From positions 620,001-684,000 of the forward strand of contig NZ_FXWJ01000002.1 of the NCBI RefSeq assembly GCF_900177795.1: 64,000 nt of DNA. The letters run 5' to 3'. The stretch is from Plantibacter elymi (nom. nud.) (GTDB lineage: Bacteria > Actinomycetota > Actinomycetes > Actinomycetales > Microbacteriaceae). Positions 36,814 to 45,193 of this stretch are shown piece by piece; position 1 is the first letter of the stretch, and the number at the start of each line of letters is the position of its first letter. Under the pieces are notes generated by a model. It ran no database searches. It had not been told where the DNA came from and saw only the letters and a list, made by a program, of their open reading frames with translations. A program made the position numbers and the translations under genes.

Positions 36814-37593
36814 ATGTCGGGTCCAGGCAGGGTCACGCTCGTCGGCGGCGGACCGGGCGATCCCGCGCTGCTGACCGTCGCCGCCGTCGAGGCCCTCCGC
36901 GACGCGGACGTGGTCCTCTACGACCGGCTCGCACCCCACGACGCCCTCCCCGAGCTCGCCCCGAACGCGCTCCTCGTCGACGTCGGCAAGCGCCCCGGCC
37001 ATCACCCGATCGGCCAGGACGGCATCGAGACGGTCATGGTGCGACACGCGCTCGACGGCGCGGCGGTCGTCCGGCTCAAGGGAGGCGACCCGTACGTCTT
37101 CGGGCGCGGCAGCGAGGAAGTCCTGGCCTGCCACCGCGCGGGCGTCCCCGTCCGCGTGATCCCTGGCGTCTCGAGTTCCGTCGCCGTGCCCGCGGCGGCA
37201 GGCATCCCCCTCACCCACCGGAATCTGAGTCACCTCTTCACCGTTGTCAGCGGTCACGCGCCGCTCTCCGACGAGGAACACCGTCACCTCGCCGGACTGG
37301 GCGGGACGATCGTCGTCCTCATGGGCGTCGGCACGCTGCCCTCAATCTCCCACGGGCTCCTCACCTCGGGGCTCGCCGCCGACACCCCTGTCGCGATCAT
37401 CGAGCGCGGCTACAGCGAGACCCAGCGCACCACCGTGGCAGACCTCGGGACGATCCTCCACGTCGCCGCAGCCGCCGGTGTGCGGTCACCGGCGGTCATC
37501 GTGATCGGCCACGTCGTCGCCTTCGCCTTCGACGGTGACGCCGAGGCCTCGGAACTGCTGGCGCGGGCCGAACGTCTGGGGGCATCGGCGTGA
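36814..37593 (+). CDS. cobA: Uroporphyrinogen-III C-methyltransferase (SUMT)
   Basis: 259 residues. SUMT adds two SAM-derived methyl groups to uroporphyrinogen III to give precorrin-2, the first step to siroheme. The signatures LVGGGPGDPALLT (about 9-21), VVRLKGGDPYVFGRG (about 86-100) and VIPGVSS are all present. The single-domain length shows that the CysG N-terminal dehydrogenase/ferrochelatase part is absent. It starts with no gap after the nirB stop (TAGATG) and overlaps the next gene by GTGA, so nirB-cobA-nnaR-like is a tightly coupled operon supplying NirB with siroheme. Confidence 0.94.
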   Translation: MSGPGRVTLVGGGPGDPALLTVAAVEALRDADVVLYDRLAPHDALPELAPNALLVDVGKRPGHHPIGQDGIETVMVRHALDGAAVVRLKGGDPYVFGRGSEEVLACHRAGVPVRVIPGVSSSVAVPAAAGIPLTHRNLSHLFTVVSGHAPLSDEEHRHLAGLGGTIVVLMGVGTLPSISHGLLTSGLAADTPVAIIERGYSETQRTTVADLGTILHVAAAAGVRSPAVIVIGHVVAFAFDGDAEASELLARAERLGASA

Positions 37594-38753
37594 CCGACAC
37601 CACCCCGCCGGCCGCTGACGCCGGCCCGGACGTCACGACCCCGGTTCCGGGATTCCGCGCGGACCAGCTCGAGGGCTTCCGGATCGGGGTGACGAGCGAC
37701 CGTCGATCGCAGGACCTCATCGACGCCTTCGAGCGGCGCGGTGCCACCGTCGTGCACGCACCGACCCTCCGGATCGCGCACGCACAGCATGACGAGCCCC
37801 TCATCGACGACACCCGCGACATCATCGCCGCACGCCCCGATGTCCTGCTCGCCACGACCTCGTACGGCATCCGACGGTGGTTCGAGGTCGCGGACGCCGC
37901 TGGACTCGGCGACGAACTCCTCGAAGCGCTGGCCGAGACGGCCATCCTCGTCCGTGGGCCCAAGGCACGCGGTGCCATCCGAGCGGCCGGCCTGAACGAC
38001 GTGGGCATGAGCGACCGCGAGACCACCGCCTCCCTCGTCGACAAGGTCGTCGCCGACTACCCGGCTGGTCTCCGCGTCGCCGTTCAGCTCCACGGGTACA
38101 CCGACGAGCGCCAGCTCGAACGGCTCCGTGCCGTCCACCAGGAGGTGCACACGGTCGCCCCGTACCGGTGGACGGACCCCGACGCGACCGACGAGCGCGT
38201 GCGGCGACTCGTCGAGGCGATCGTGAGCGGCTCGCTCGACGCGGTCACCTTCACGAGTGCCCCGTCGGTCGTCGCCCTGTTCACGGCCGCGGAAGCACTC
38301 GGTCAGGAGGACGCCGTCGTCGACGCCTTCCGTCGCGACGTGCTGTGCGCAGCGGTCGGCCCGGTCACGGCGGCCCCACTGCTCGCTCAGGACATCCGGC
38401 CCATCGTCCCCGAGCGGTTCCGCATGGGGGCGCTCATCCGGCTGCTGTGCGAACACCTCGAGCAGCACGCGATCCTCCGAGCCGAGACGCTGCACGGCCC
38501 GATCGCCATCCGTGGCGCCATCGTGGAGCTGCCCGGGTCCAGGGTCCGGCTCCCCCCGAACTCCCTCGCGCTCCTCCGCGCCCTGGTCCGCGCGAACGGA
38601 GCCGTCCTCTCGCGCTCCGCACTGGCCGACGCGCTGCCCGCAGCCGCGGACCATCACGCGCTCGAAGTGCAGATGAGCCGCCTCCGCCAGACGCTCGGCG
38701 TCCCCGGACTCATCAACACGATCGTCAAGCGCGGCTACCGCCTCGACGTCTGA
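37590..38753 (+). CDS. HemD-like domain fused to OmpR-type winged helix (NnaR-like regulator)
   Basis: 387 residues. Residues about 25-285 form a uroporphyrinogen-III synthase-like bilobal fold (GFRIGVTSDRRSQDLI, then TFTSAPSVVALF and AAVGPVTAAPL). Residues about 305-387 form an OmpR/PhoB-type winged helix ending in VKRGYRLDV. This is the layout of Streptomyces NnaR, which acts with GlnR on nitrite-reductase genes. The domain order and the position in the nir operon support a regulator rather than a haem enzyme, though synthase activity is not excluded. The GTG start overlaps the cobA stop by 4 bases. Confidence 0.88.
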   Translation: MTDTTPPAADAGPDVTTPVPGFRADQLEGFRIGVTSDRRSQDLIDAFERRGATVVHAPTLRIAHAQHDEPLIDDTRDIIAARPDVLLATTSYGIRRWFEVADAAGLGDELLEALAETAILVRGPKARGAIRAAGLNDVGMSDRETTASLVDKVVADYPAGLRVAVQLHGYTDERQLERLRAVHQEVHTVAPYRWTDPDATDERVRRLVEAIVSGSLDAVTFTSAPSVVALFTAAEALGQEDAVVDAFRRDVLCAAVGPVTAAPLLAQDIRPIVPERFRMGALIRLLCEHLEQHAILRAETLHGPIAIRGAIVELPGSRVRLPPNSLALLRALVRANGAVLSRSALADALPAAADHHALEVQMSRLRQTLGVPGLINTIVKRGYRLDV

Positions 38754-38827
38754 CGGCGGCCGGTCCGGTCCCTGGACCGCGCGCGGTCATCCGCCTCACC
38801 AGGGTGATGAGTGCCTGTGAGCAGGCG

Positions 38828-38865
38828 GTTATCCAGGTGTTACCTCGCGGGTGGGGCACCGAAAC
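38828..38865 (+). promoter_or_regulatory. Candidate GlnR binding site upstream of narK
   Basis: Four pentamers sit at exact 11-base spacing: GTTAT (38828-38832), GTTAC (38839-38843), GGTGG (38850-38854) and GAAAC (38861-38865). The first and last fit gTnAC and GaAAC well and the second partly; the third resembles the weak third element (GGTGA) of the nirD/nirB site. The array ends 65 bases before the narK ATG. Confidence 0.5.
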
Positions 38866-38930
38866 ACGGCGTCGGTAGCTTCGGAGACAGCACACGTCCC
38901 GTCCCGCTTCACCGAACGCTCGGAGCAGCC

Positions 38931-40349
38931 ATGACCACGAACCTCGAAGCAGCCGACGCCCCACCGACCACGGCGACACCGACCGTCACCCCGGTCGCCC
39001 TGACCCACCGACCCGGTCGTTGGATCGACGGGTGGAACCCCGAGGACAGCGCGTTCTGGGACCGGGAGGGCCGCGGCATCGCCGGGCGGAACCTCCGGTG
39101 GTCGATCTTCGCGGAGTTCCTCGGCTTCGTGGTCTGGCAGCTCTGGAGCATCGTCGTCGTCATGCTCCCGACGGCCGGGTTCTCGTTCTCCACGGCCGAG
39201 ACCTTCTGGCTCATCTCGATGCCGAGCCTCGTCGGTGCGACCCTCAGGTTCCCGTACTCGTTCATGGTCCCGCGCTTCGGCGGGCGGAACTGGACGATCA
39301 TCTCGGCGGGGCTGCTCCTCATCCCGTCCATCGCGCTCGCGCTGTGTGTGGGCAATCCGGACACCCCGTTCGGCGTCATGCTCGTCGTCGCCGGGCTCGC
39401 CGGCTTCGGCGGTGGCAACTTCGCCAGCTCCATGTCGAACATCACCTACTTCTACCCGCAGCGGGAGAAGGGCTGGGCGCTCGGGCTGAACGCGGCGGGC
39501 GGCAACCTCGGTGCAGCGGTCGCGCAGTTCGTCGTCCCCATCGCGGTCACCGTCGGAGCCGCCGCCACTCTCAACCTGAGCCTCGCCGGATGGATCTGGG
39601 TCCCCTTCATCCTTCTCGCGATGTTCGGCGCCTACCGATACATGGACAACCTGTCGTCAGCGAAAGCGGACCTCCGCGGATCCGCCGCCGCGCTCCGGGA
39701 ACCGCACCTCTGGCTCCTCGCACTCCTGTACATCGGCACCTTCGGCTCGTTCATCGGCTTCGCGAGTGTGTTCCCCAAGCTCATCGCGGACCAGTTCCCC
39801 GACTTCTCCTCGTTCGCCGTCGGTTCGGCATCGATCTCGCTCGCGTTCCTCGGAGCCCTGATCGGCTCGCTGGCACGACCCTTCGGTGGGCGTCTCGCCG
39901 ACCGCTTCGGTGGGGCCGTCGTCACGATGAGCGCGTTCGCCGTCATGGCCCTGGGGGCGCTCGCGGTGCTGTGGACCCTGCCGCTGGCGAACTTCTGGCT
40001 GTTCCTCGGGTGCTTCCTGCTCCTGTTCGTCGCCGCCGGTGTCGGGAACGGCTCGACGTACCGCATGATCCCGAGCGTCTTCGCGGCGCGATCCGGCCTG
40101 CGCGACGCCCACCACCGCAGCGGCGACGTCGGGACGCAGCGCAAGGCCGCCGCCGCGCTCGGGCTCATCTCCGCGATCGGTGCCTACGGCGGCTTCGTGA
40201 TCCCGCAGATCCTCGGGCTCTCGCACGGCGCGACCGGCAGCTACTCGGCCGCGTTCATCGGTTTCATCGGCGCGTACGTCGTCCTGTTCGCGGTCACCTT
40301 CCTCGTCTACTTCCGCAAGAACGCGTCGCTCGCCGGCCAGCGACTCTGA
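38931..40349 (+). CDS. narK: Nitrate/nitrite transporter, MFS NNP family
   Basis: 472 residues with about twelve membrane helices from residue 60 on, after a 55-residue cytoplasmic leader. The two nitrate signatures are visible: AGFGGGNFASSMSNITYF (about 159-176) and VGNGSTYRMIPSVF (about 373-386). NNP carriers take up nitrate by proton symport or exchange it for nitrite; sequence alone does not say which. With NasA downstream, uptake for assimilation is likely. The ATG at 38931 is preceded by a candidate GlnR site; the 177 bases upstream show no terminator for the nirB operon. nasA follows after 37 bases. Confidence 0.94.
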   Translation: MTTNLEAADAPPTTATPTVTPVALTHRPGRWIDGWNPEDSAFWDREGRGIAGRNLRWSIFAEFLGFVVWQLWSIVVVMLPTAGFSFSTAETFWLISMPSLVGATLRFPYSFMVPRFGGRNWTIISAGLLLIPSIALALCVGNPDTPFGVMLVVAGLAGFGGGNFASSMSNITYFYPQREKGWALGLNAAGGNLGAAVAQFVVPIAVTVGAAATLNLSLAGWIWVPFILLAMFGAYRYMDNLSSAKADLRGSAAALREPHLWLLALLYIGTFGSFIGFASVFPKLIADQFPDFSSFAVGSASISLAFLGALIGSLARPFGGRLADRFGGAVVTMSAFAVMALGALAVLWTLPLANFWLFLGCFLLLFVAAGVGNGSTYRMIPSVFAARSGLRDAHHRSGDVGTQRKAAAALGLISAIGAYGGFVIPQILGLSHGATGSYSAAFIGFIGAYVVLFAVTFLVYFRKNASLAGQRL

Positions 40350-40386
40350 GCCGGCGCTCCACCCGCTCCTGATCGAAGGACAACGC

Positions 40387-42540
40387 ATGCCTCGTCCCAC
40401 CGCCCCGGTGACCGACACCCACTGCCCGTACTGCGCGTTGCAGTGCGCGATGTCCCTCACCCGAACGGCGGCGGTGGACGGGGTCGCTCCGAGGCTCCCG
40501 GTCGACGTCGCCGGGCGGGACTTCCCGACGAACCGGGGCGGCCTCTGCAAGAAGGGGTGGACGTCGGCCGAGCTCCTCGCGCGGGGCGATCGCCTCACGA
40601 CCCCCTTGGTGCGCGACGCCACCGGTGCGCTGGTCGAGACGAGCTGGGATGCGGCCCTCGATCTCGTCGCATCGACCATCCTCCGCATCCGCGGTGAGCG
40701 CGGGGCGGACGCGATCGGGGTCTTCGGAGGCGGTGGCCTCACGAACGAGAAGGCCTACCAGCTGGGCAAGTTCGCGAGGATCGCGATCGGGACGAGCCGG
40801 ATCGACTACAACGGTCGGTTCTGCATGTCGTCCGCCGCGGCAGCGGGCAACCGCGCGTTCGGGATCGACCGGGGGCTGCCGTTCCCACTGGAGGACCTCG
40901 ACGACGCGTCGACCATCCTGCTCCTCGGATCCAACGTCGCGGAGACGATGCCCCCGTTCATCGGTCATCTCGTCGGTGCTCAGGCCGCCGGTGGCCTCGT
41001 CGTGGTCGATCCGCGCCGCTCGGCCACCGCGCGACTCACCGAGACCGGTCGTGGACTCCACGTGCAGCCCGCGCCCGGAACGGATCTGGTCCTACTCCTG
41101 GGGCTCACGCACATCGTCCTCGCCGAAGGACTCGCCGACGAGGCCTACCTGGCCGAGCGCACGACCGGGCTGGACGGCCTGCGCCGCAGCGTGAGCGCAT
41201 GGTGGCCGGAACGCGTCCAATCCGTGACCGGCGTGCCGGCGCCGGTCCTCCGAGACGTGGCTCGTCGGCTCGCCGCCTCGGACGGCACCTACATCCTCAC
41301 CGGTCGCGGCGTCGAGCAACATGTCGACGGCACCGACACGGCCACCGCCGCCATCAACCTCGCACTCGTGCTCGGACTGCCGGGCCGGCCGGGATCGGGC
41401 TACGGCACGCTCACCGGCCAGGGCAACGGCCAGGGCGGCCGCGAACACGGTCAGAAATGCGACCAACTGCCCGGGTACCGCAAGATCACCGATCCGGAAG
41501 CCCGCAGTCACGTCGCCGAGGTGTGGGGTGTGCCGGTCGAATCGATCCCCGGTCCCGGGCTGCCGGCCGTCGCCCTCTTGAACCGACTCGGTGAACCGGA
41601 CGGTGTGCACGCGCTCCTGGTCCACGGCTCGAACGTCGTCGTATCCGCTCCGAACGTGCAGACGGTCCGGGACGGACTCCGACGCCTCGAGCTGCTCGTC
41701 GTCTGCGACTTCTTCCTGTCGGAGACCGCCGTACTCGCGGACGTCGTCCTCCCGACGACGCAGTGGGCGGAGGAGGATGGCACCATGACCTCGCTGGAGG
41801 GGCGTGTGATCCGCCGCCGGCGGGCGCTCGATGCCCCGGTCGGCGTCCGCAGCGAGCTCTGGATCATGCACGAACTCGCCCGTCGTCTCGATGCTCCGGG
41901 CCGATTCGAGCTGGACCCGTCGATCGTGTTCGACGAGTTGGCGGCCGCATCCGCCGGAGGCCTCGCCGACTACTCGGGACTGAGCCACGCCCTGCTCGAC
42001 ACCGGGCTCGCCGCGCACTGGCCGTTCCCCGTCGGCAGCGTCGGCACGCCCCGGCTGTTCACGGAACGGTTCGCACACGACGACGGTCTCGCCCGCATCG
42101 TCCCGGTCCGCCCCGCGAAGGTCTCGGAGTCACCGGGGACCGGGGAGGAACTCACCCTGACGACCGGACGCCTTCTCGAGCACTACCAGTCGGGCACCCA
42201 GACCCGCCGCGTCCCCGAGCTCGACGACGCCCGTCCCGAGGTCTTCGTCCAGGTCCACCCCGCGACGGCGGCACGACTCGGGATCGTCGAGGGCGGACTG
42301 GTCGAGGTGTCGAACCGTCGGGGCACGCTGACGGTCCGAGCCCGTGTCGACGGCGACATCCGTCACGACACCGTCTTCCTGCCGTTCCACTACCCGGGGG
42401 ACGCTTCGGCGAACCTCCTGACGCAGGACGCGGTCGATCCGATCTCGGGGATGCCGGACTTCAAGCGCGCGATGGTGCGGCTGCGCCCGGCCGCTGGCGC
42501 ACCACTGCCGGAAGCCACAGCGACCGGAGCCCTCCGATGA
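40387..42540 (+). CDS. nasA: Assimilatory nitrate reductase catalytic subunit
   Basis: 717 residues of the molybdopterin oxidoreductase (DMSO reductase) family. The N-terminal [4Fe-4S] ligands are C13, C16, C20 and C54; the probable Mo ligand C146 lies in NGRFCMSS, as in Nas/Nap enzymes. A bis-MGD binding C-terminal barrel (about 590-700) closes the protein. No Tat signal precedes the cluster, so it is a cytoplasmic assimilatory enzyme, not NapA. The C-terminal BFD domain found in some NasA proteins is absent here and is instead on the next gene, whose ATG overlaps the stop by 4 bases. Confidence 0.94.
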   Translation: MPRPTAPVTDTHCPYCALQCAMSLTRTAAVDGVAPRLPVDVAGRDFPTNRGGLCKKGWTSAELLARGDRLTTPLVRDATGALVETSWDAALDLVASTILRIRGERGADAIGVFGGGGLTNEKAYQLGKFARIAIGTSRIDYNGRFCMSSAAAAGNRAFGIDRGLPFPLEDLDDASTILLLGSNVAETMPPFIGHLVGAQAAGGLVVVDPRRSATARLTETGRGLHVQPAPGTDLVLLLGLTHIVLAEGLADEAYLAERTTGLDGLRRSVSAWWPERVQSVTGVPAPVLRDVARRLAASDGTYILTGRGVEQHVDGTDTATAAINLALVLGLPGRPGSGYGTLTGQGNGQGGREHGQKCDQLPGYRKITDPEARSHVAEVWGVPVESIPGPGLPAVALLNRLGEPDGVHALLVHGSNVVVSAPNVQTVRDGLRRLELLVVCDFFLSETAVLADVVLPTTQWAEEDGTMTSLEGRVIRRRRALDAPVGVRSELWIMHELARRLDAPGRFELDPSIVFDELAAASAGGLADYSGLSHALLDTGLAAHWPFPVGSVGTPRLFTERFAHDDGLARIVPVRPAKVSESPGTGEELTLTTGRLLEHYQSGTQTRRVPELDDARPEVFVQVHPATAARLGIVEGGLVEVSNRRGTLTVRARVDGDIRHDTVFLPFHYPGDASANLLTQDAVDPISGMPDFKRAMVRLRPAAGAPLPEATATGALR

Positions 42541-44198
42541 GTCCGCGACCAGGTCGCGCACTGCGCATCGTCGTGGTCGGATTCGGCCCGGTCGGTGCGC
42601 GATTCGCCGAGGAGGTCGCCCCCGGCGTGCGGGACGGCTCGCTCCAGGTGACCGTGGTCGGGCAGGAACCGGTCGACGCGTACAACCGGGTGCTGGTCGC
42701 CGATCACGCGGTCGGCTCGACCGGACTCGCCGACATGACGCTCGTCAGTGCCGAGGACCTCGCGCTGGACGGTATCCATGTCCTGCGCGGCACGACCGCG
42801 ATGCAGATCGATCGCGAGACGCGGACCGTCGAACTCGACACCGGGGAGACGCTCCCCTACGACCGCCTCGTCCTGGCGACGGGTGCGCGCGCCAACGTTC
42901 CGACGCTCGACGGCGTCGATCGACGGAAGCGTGACCGCCCGGCGCTCGAGAAGTACGGACGGTCGTTGCTGCTGTCCGACCACGACCTCCCCCGGGGCGT
43001 CTGCACCATGCGTGATCTCGCGGACGCCGACACCGTCGCCGAGGTCGTCCGGTGTGGCGGCCGGATCGTCGTCCTGGGTGCCGGCGTCCTGGGACTGGAG
43101 CTCGCGCTCTCCGCCGCTCGCGCCGGCGCCGACGTGGTCGTCGTCCACCACGGAGCCACCCCGATGCCCCGGAACCTCGACCGCGGCGGCGGCTCCGTGC
43201 TCGCCGCGGCGCTGCGGACAGCAGGAGTGGAGGTCATCGCACACAGCCGCGCCGAGGCGGTCGGTCATCGGGACGACCCCGCGGGCGGGAGGCACTTCGA
43301 CGCGCTGATCACCGCTGACGGGAAACGGATCACCGGCGATCTGCTCGTCCTGTCGTGCGGGGTGAGCGCACGCTCCGATCTGGCGATCCTCGCCGGGGTC
43401 CGTGTCGGGTCCGGGGTGCTCGTCGGCGAAGACCTCAGCAGCTGGTCCGACGAGCGGATCTTCGCCATCGGTGACTGCGCGCACGTGCTGGCGCCGACAC
43501 CGGACCTGCGCCGCGAACGCATCGTCCCGGGCGGCCCGTCGGGGCTCATCGGCCCAGGATGGCGGCAGGCCGAGTGGCTCGCCGCTCGATTCCTGGTCGA
43601 GGCCGCGGCCGGCGGACCACCGCTCGAGCTGGCTCCGCCACCGGTCGAGCGGGCGAGCACCGTCGCACTCAAGGCCGAGCGGGTCGACGTCGTCGCGGTC
43701 GGCGACGTCCAGGCGGAGCCCTGGGACCTCGAGCCGACGACCGCTGACGCGTGCGGCGTGCATTCGCCTGCTCCGCGCAGCGTCTCGGTGTGGGCGGACC
43801 CCGACCACGGCCGCTACGTCAAGATGATCACCCGCGCCGGGGTCCTGACCGCCTTCGTCTGCGTCGGCATGCCACGCACGGCGGCCGAGCTGACGCTCCT
43901 GTACGACGCGGGCGGCGAGCTGCCGGCGGATCGCTCGGTCCTCCTCCGGCTCGACGGGCCGGACGCGACAGGCGGTGCCTCCGCCGATGCGTTCGCCCCT
44001 TCGACCACCGTCTGTACGTGCAACGGCGTGACGGTCGGCAGGATCATGGATGCCGCGCGATCTGGCAACACCACGGTCGCCTGCATCGGCAAGGCGACCC
44101 GCGCCGGTACTGGCTGCGGTGGGTGCGCCGGCCGGATCGCCGCGGTCCTCGAGCGGGTCGCGGACGGTGACCGTCAGGGCGAGCCCGTACCGGCGTGA
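42537..44198 (+). CDS. FAD/NAD(P)H reductase subunit for nitrate reductase (NasB-like)
   Basis: 553 residues. An N-terminal FAD fold (RIVVVGFGPVGARFAEE), NAD fold (IVVLGAGVLGLELALSAARAG, about 180-200) and ATG-type motif (LVLATGARANVP) are followed by a C-terminal BFD-type [2Fe-2S] domain with CTCNG (about 494) and GCGGC near residue 527. It resembles the first half of NirB without the siroheme part. It likely passes electrons from NAD(P)H to NasA. The ATG overlaps the nasA stop by 4 bases, so the pair is made together. It ends before a strong hairpin facing rimM. Confidence 0.88.
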   Translation: MSPRPGRALRIVVVGFGPVGARFAEEVAPGVRDGSLQVTVVGQEPVDAYNRVLVADHAVGSTGLADMTLVSAEDLALDGIHVLRGTTAMQIDRETRTVELDTGETLPYDRLVLATGARANVPTLDGVDRRKRDRPALEKYGRSLLLSDHDLPRGVCTMRDLADADTVAEVVRCGGRIVVLGAGVLGLELALSAARAGADVVVVHHGATPMPRNLDRGGGSVLAAALRTAGVEVIAHSRAEAVGHRDDPAGGRHFDALITADGKRITGDLLVLSCGVSARSDLAILAGVRVGSGVLVGEDLSSWSDERIFAIGDCAHVLAPTPDLRRERIVPGGPSGLIGPGWRQAEWLAARFLVEAAAGGPPLELAPPPVERASTVALKAERVDVVAVGDVQAEPWDLEPTTADACGVHSPAPRSVSVWADPDHGRYVKMITRAGVLTAFVCVGMPRTAAELTLLYDAGGELPADRSVLLRLDGPDATGGASADAFAPSTTVCTCNGVTVGRIMDAARSGNTTVACIGKATRAGTGCGGCAGRIAAVLERVADGDRQGEPVPA

Positions 44199-44213
44199 TC
44201 GGCCGGAAACGAC

Positions 44214-44251
44214 GACGGAGGCGCCGGTTGCACGCAACCGACGCCTCCGTC
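44214..44251. terminator. Bidirectional terminator between nitrate cluster and rimM
   Basis: 18-base arms with one mismatch on the plus strand (a G-U pair in minus-strand RNA) lie between two convergent genes. The repeat begins 16 bases after the reductase stop and 41 bases after the rimM stop on the other strand. Confidence 0.8.
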
Positions 44252-44291
44252 ATGGGTGTTCCGAGCCGGGAGGACCGACTCGGAACGAGTA

Positions 44292-44939
44292 CTACTGCTC
44301 CGGCTGCGACGCTCCGGTGTCGTCCTGAGCCTCGTCGGAGGCCTCGGACTCGACTGGGCCGGCCGGCGTCGTCTCGGAGGCGTCGTCGGCCTCCGGGAGT
44401 TCCTCGAACAGGCCGGTGGGTGGCGTGACCGTCACGATCCCGGCGGCGATGTCGACCGTGGGGACGATCGCCTTGACGAACGGGACCATGACCTCGCCGT
44501 CGCCGGTCTTCACGATCAGGAGGTCCTGAGCCGGGAAGTGGTCGACGCGAGCGACGGTACCGACGGCGACGCCGTCGCGGTGCACGGCCAACCCGACGAG
44601 CTGGTGGTCGTACCACGCGTCGTCTTCGACCGGCAGCTCGGTGGGATCCTGCTCGACCCAGAGGATCGCTTTCACGAGGGTCTCCGCCTCACTGCGATCG
44701 GAGATGCCGACGAAGAAGGCGACCGGCTGGCTGTTGTACCAGCGCAGTTCGATGAGCTCGAGCGTCTTGCCGCGCCACTTCGATCCTGCGGGGACCTGGA
44801 GCGTGAACGTCGAGCCCGGGGTGAACCGGTGCTCCGGCTCATCCGTGTAGAGCTCGACCTTCAGGGCGCCCTTCAGGCCATGGGCTTTCGTGAGCCGACC
44901 GACCCGCAACTGGGTCTTCGGCTCCGTCTCGTCCGCCAC
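44292..44939 (-). CDS. rimM: Ribosome maturation factor RimM
   Basis: 215 residues. RimM binds S19 and helps mature the 30S head. The N-terminal domain has LRVGRLTKAHGLKGALKVE (about 11-29), and the PRC-barrel half holds VGLAVHRDGVAVGTV and VPFVKAIVPTVDIAAGIVTV. The last 40 residues are an acidic Glu/Asp/Ala/Thr tail, longer than usual. The GTG start directly abuts the khpA stop (TAG GTG). trmD, its normal downstream partner, is 11.5 kb away because the nitrate cluster lies between them. Confidence 0.96.
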   Translation of the reverse strand: MADETEPKTQLRVGRLTKAHGLKGALKVELYTDEPEHRFTPGSTFTLQVPAGSKWRGKTLELIELRWYNSQPVAFFVGISDRSEAETLVKAILWVEQDPTELPVEDDAWYDHQLVGLAVHRDGVAVGTVARVDHFPAQDLLIVKTGDGEVMVPFVKAIVPTVDIAAGIVTVTPPTGLFEELPEADDASETTPAGPVESEASDEAQDDTGASQPEQ

Positions 44940-45191
44940 CTACGCGCTGGCGCCGGAGGCGTCCGTGTCGACCACGTCGACTCGGACCCGCCGACCGTCT
45001 GCCAGCGCTGCCACGAGGGTGCGCAGGGCTTTGGCCGTCCGGCCGGCACGACCGATGACCCGGCCGAGGTCCTCGGGGTTCACACGAACCTCGAGGACCT
45101 CGCCACGGGCGGAGTTCTGTGCCGTGACGCGAACGTCATCCGGGTGATCCACGATCCCCTTGACGAGATGTTCGAGCGCGGGAGCGAGCAA
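44940..45191 (-). CDS. khpA: KH-domain RNA-binding protein KhpA
   Basis: 83 residues with a single type-II KH-like domain. LGRVIGRAGRTAKALRTLV (about 42-60) contains the GxxG loop (GRAG) that grips RNA. The family sits between rpsP and rimM across Actinobacteria and Firmicutes; in Streptococcus KhpA with KhpB influences cell division. It begins 2 bases after the rpsP stop and abuts rimM, so rpsP-khpA-rimM is one operon. Confidence 0.95.
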   Translation of the reverse strand: MLAPALEHLVKGIVDHPDDVRVTAQNSARGEVLEVRVNPEDLGRVIGRAGRTAKALRTLVAALADGRRVRVDVVDTDASGASA

Positions 45192-45193
45192 GA

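Noticed and set aside
35449-37287. 612-residue minus-strand open frame opposite nirB and cobA
   Set aside because: No recognisable motif and it crosses two solid genes.
38754-38827. Possible terminator between the nnaR-like gene and narK
   Set aside because: Only short GC-rich self-complementarity (GGTCC/GGACC); no stable extended stem was seen, so read-through cannot be excluded.
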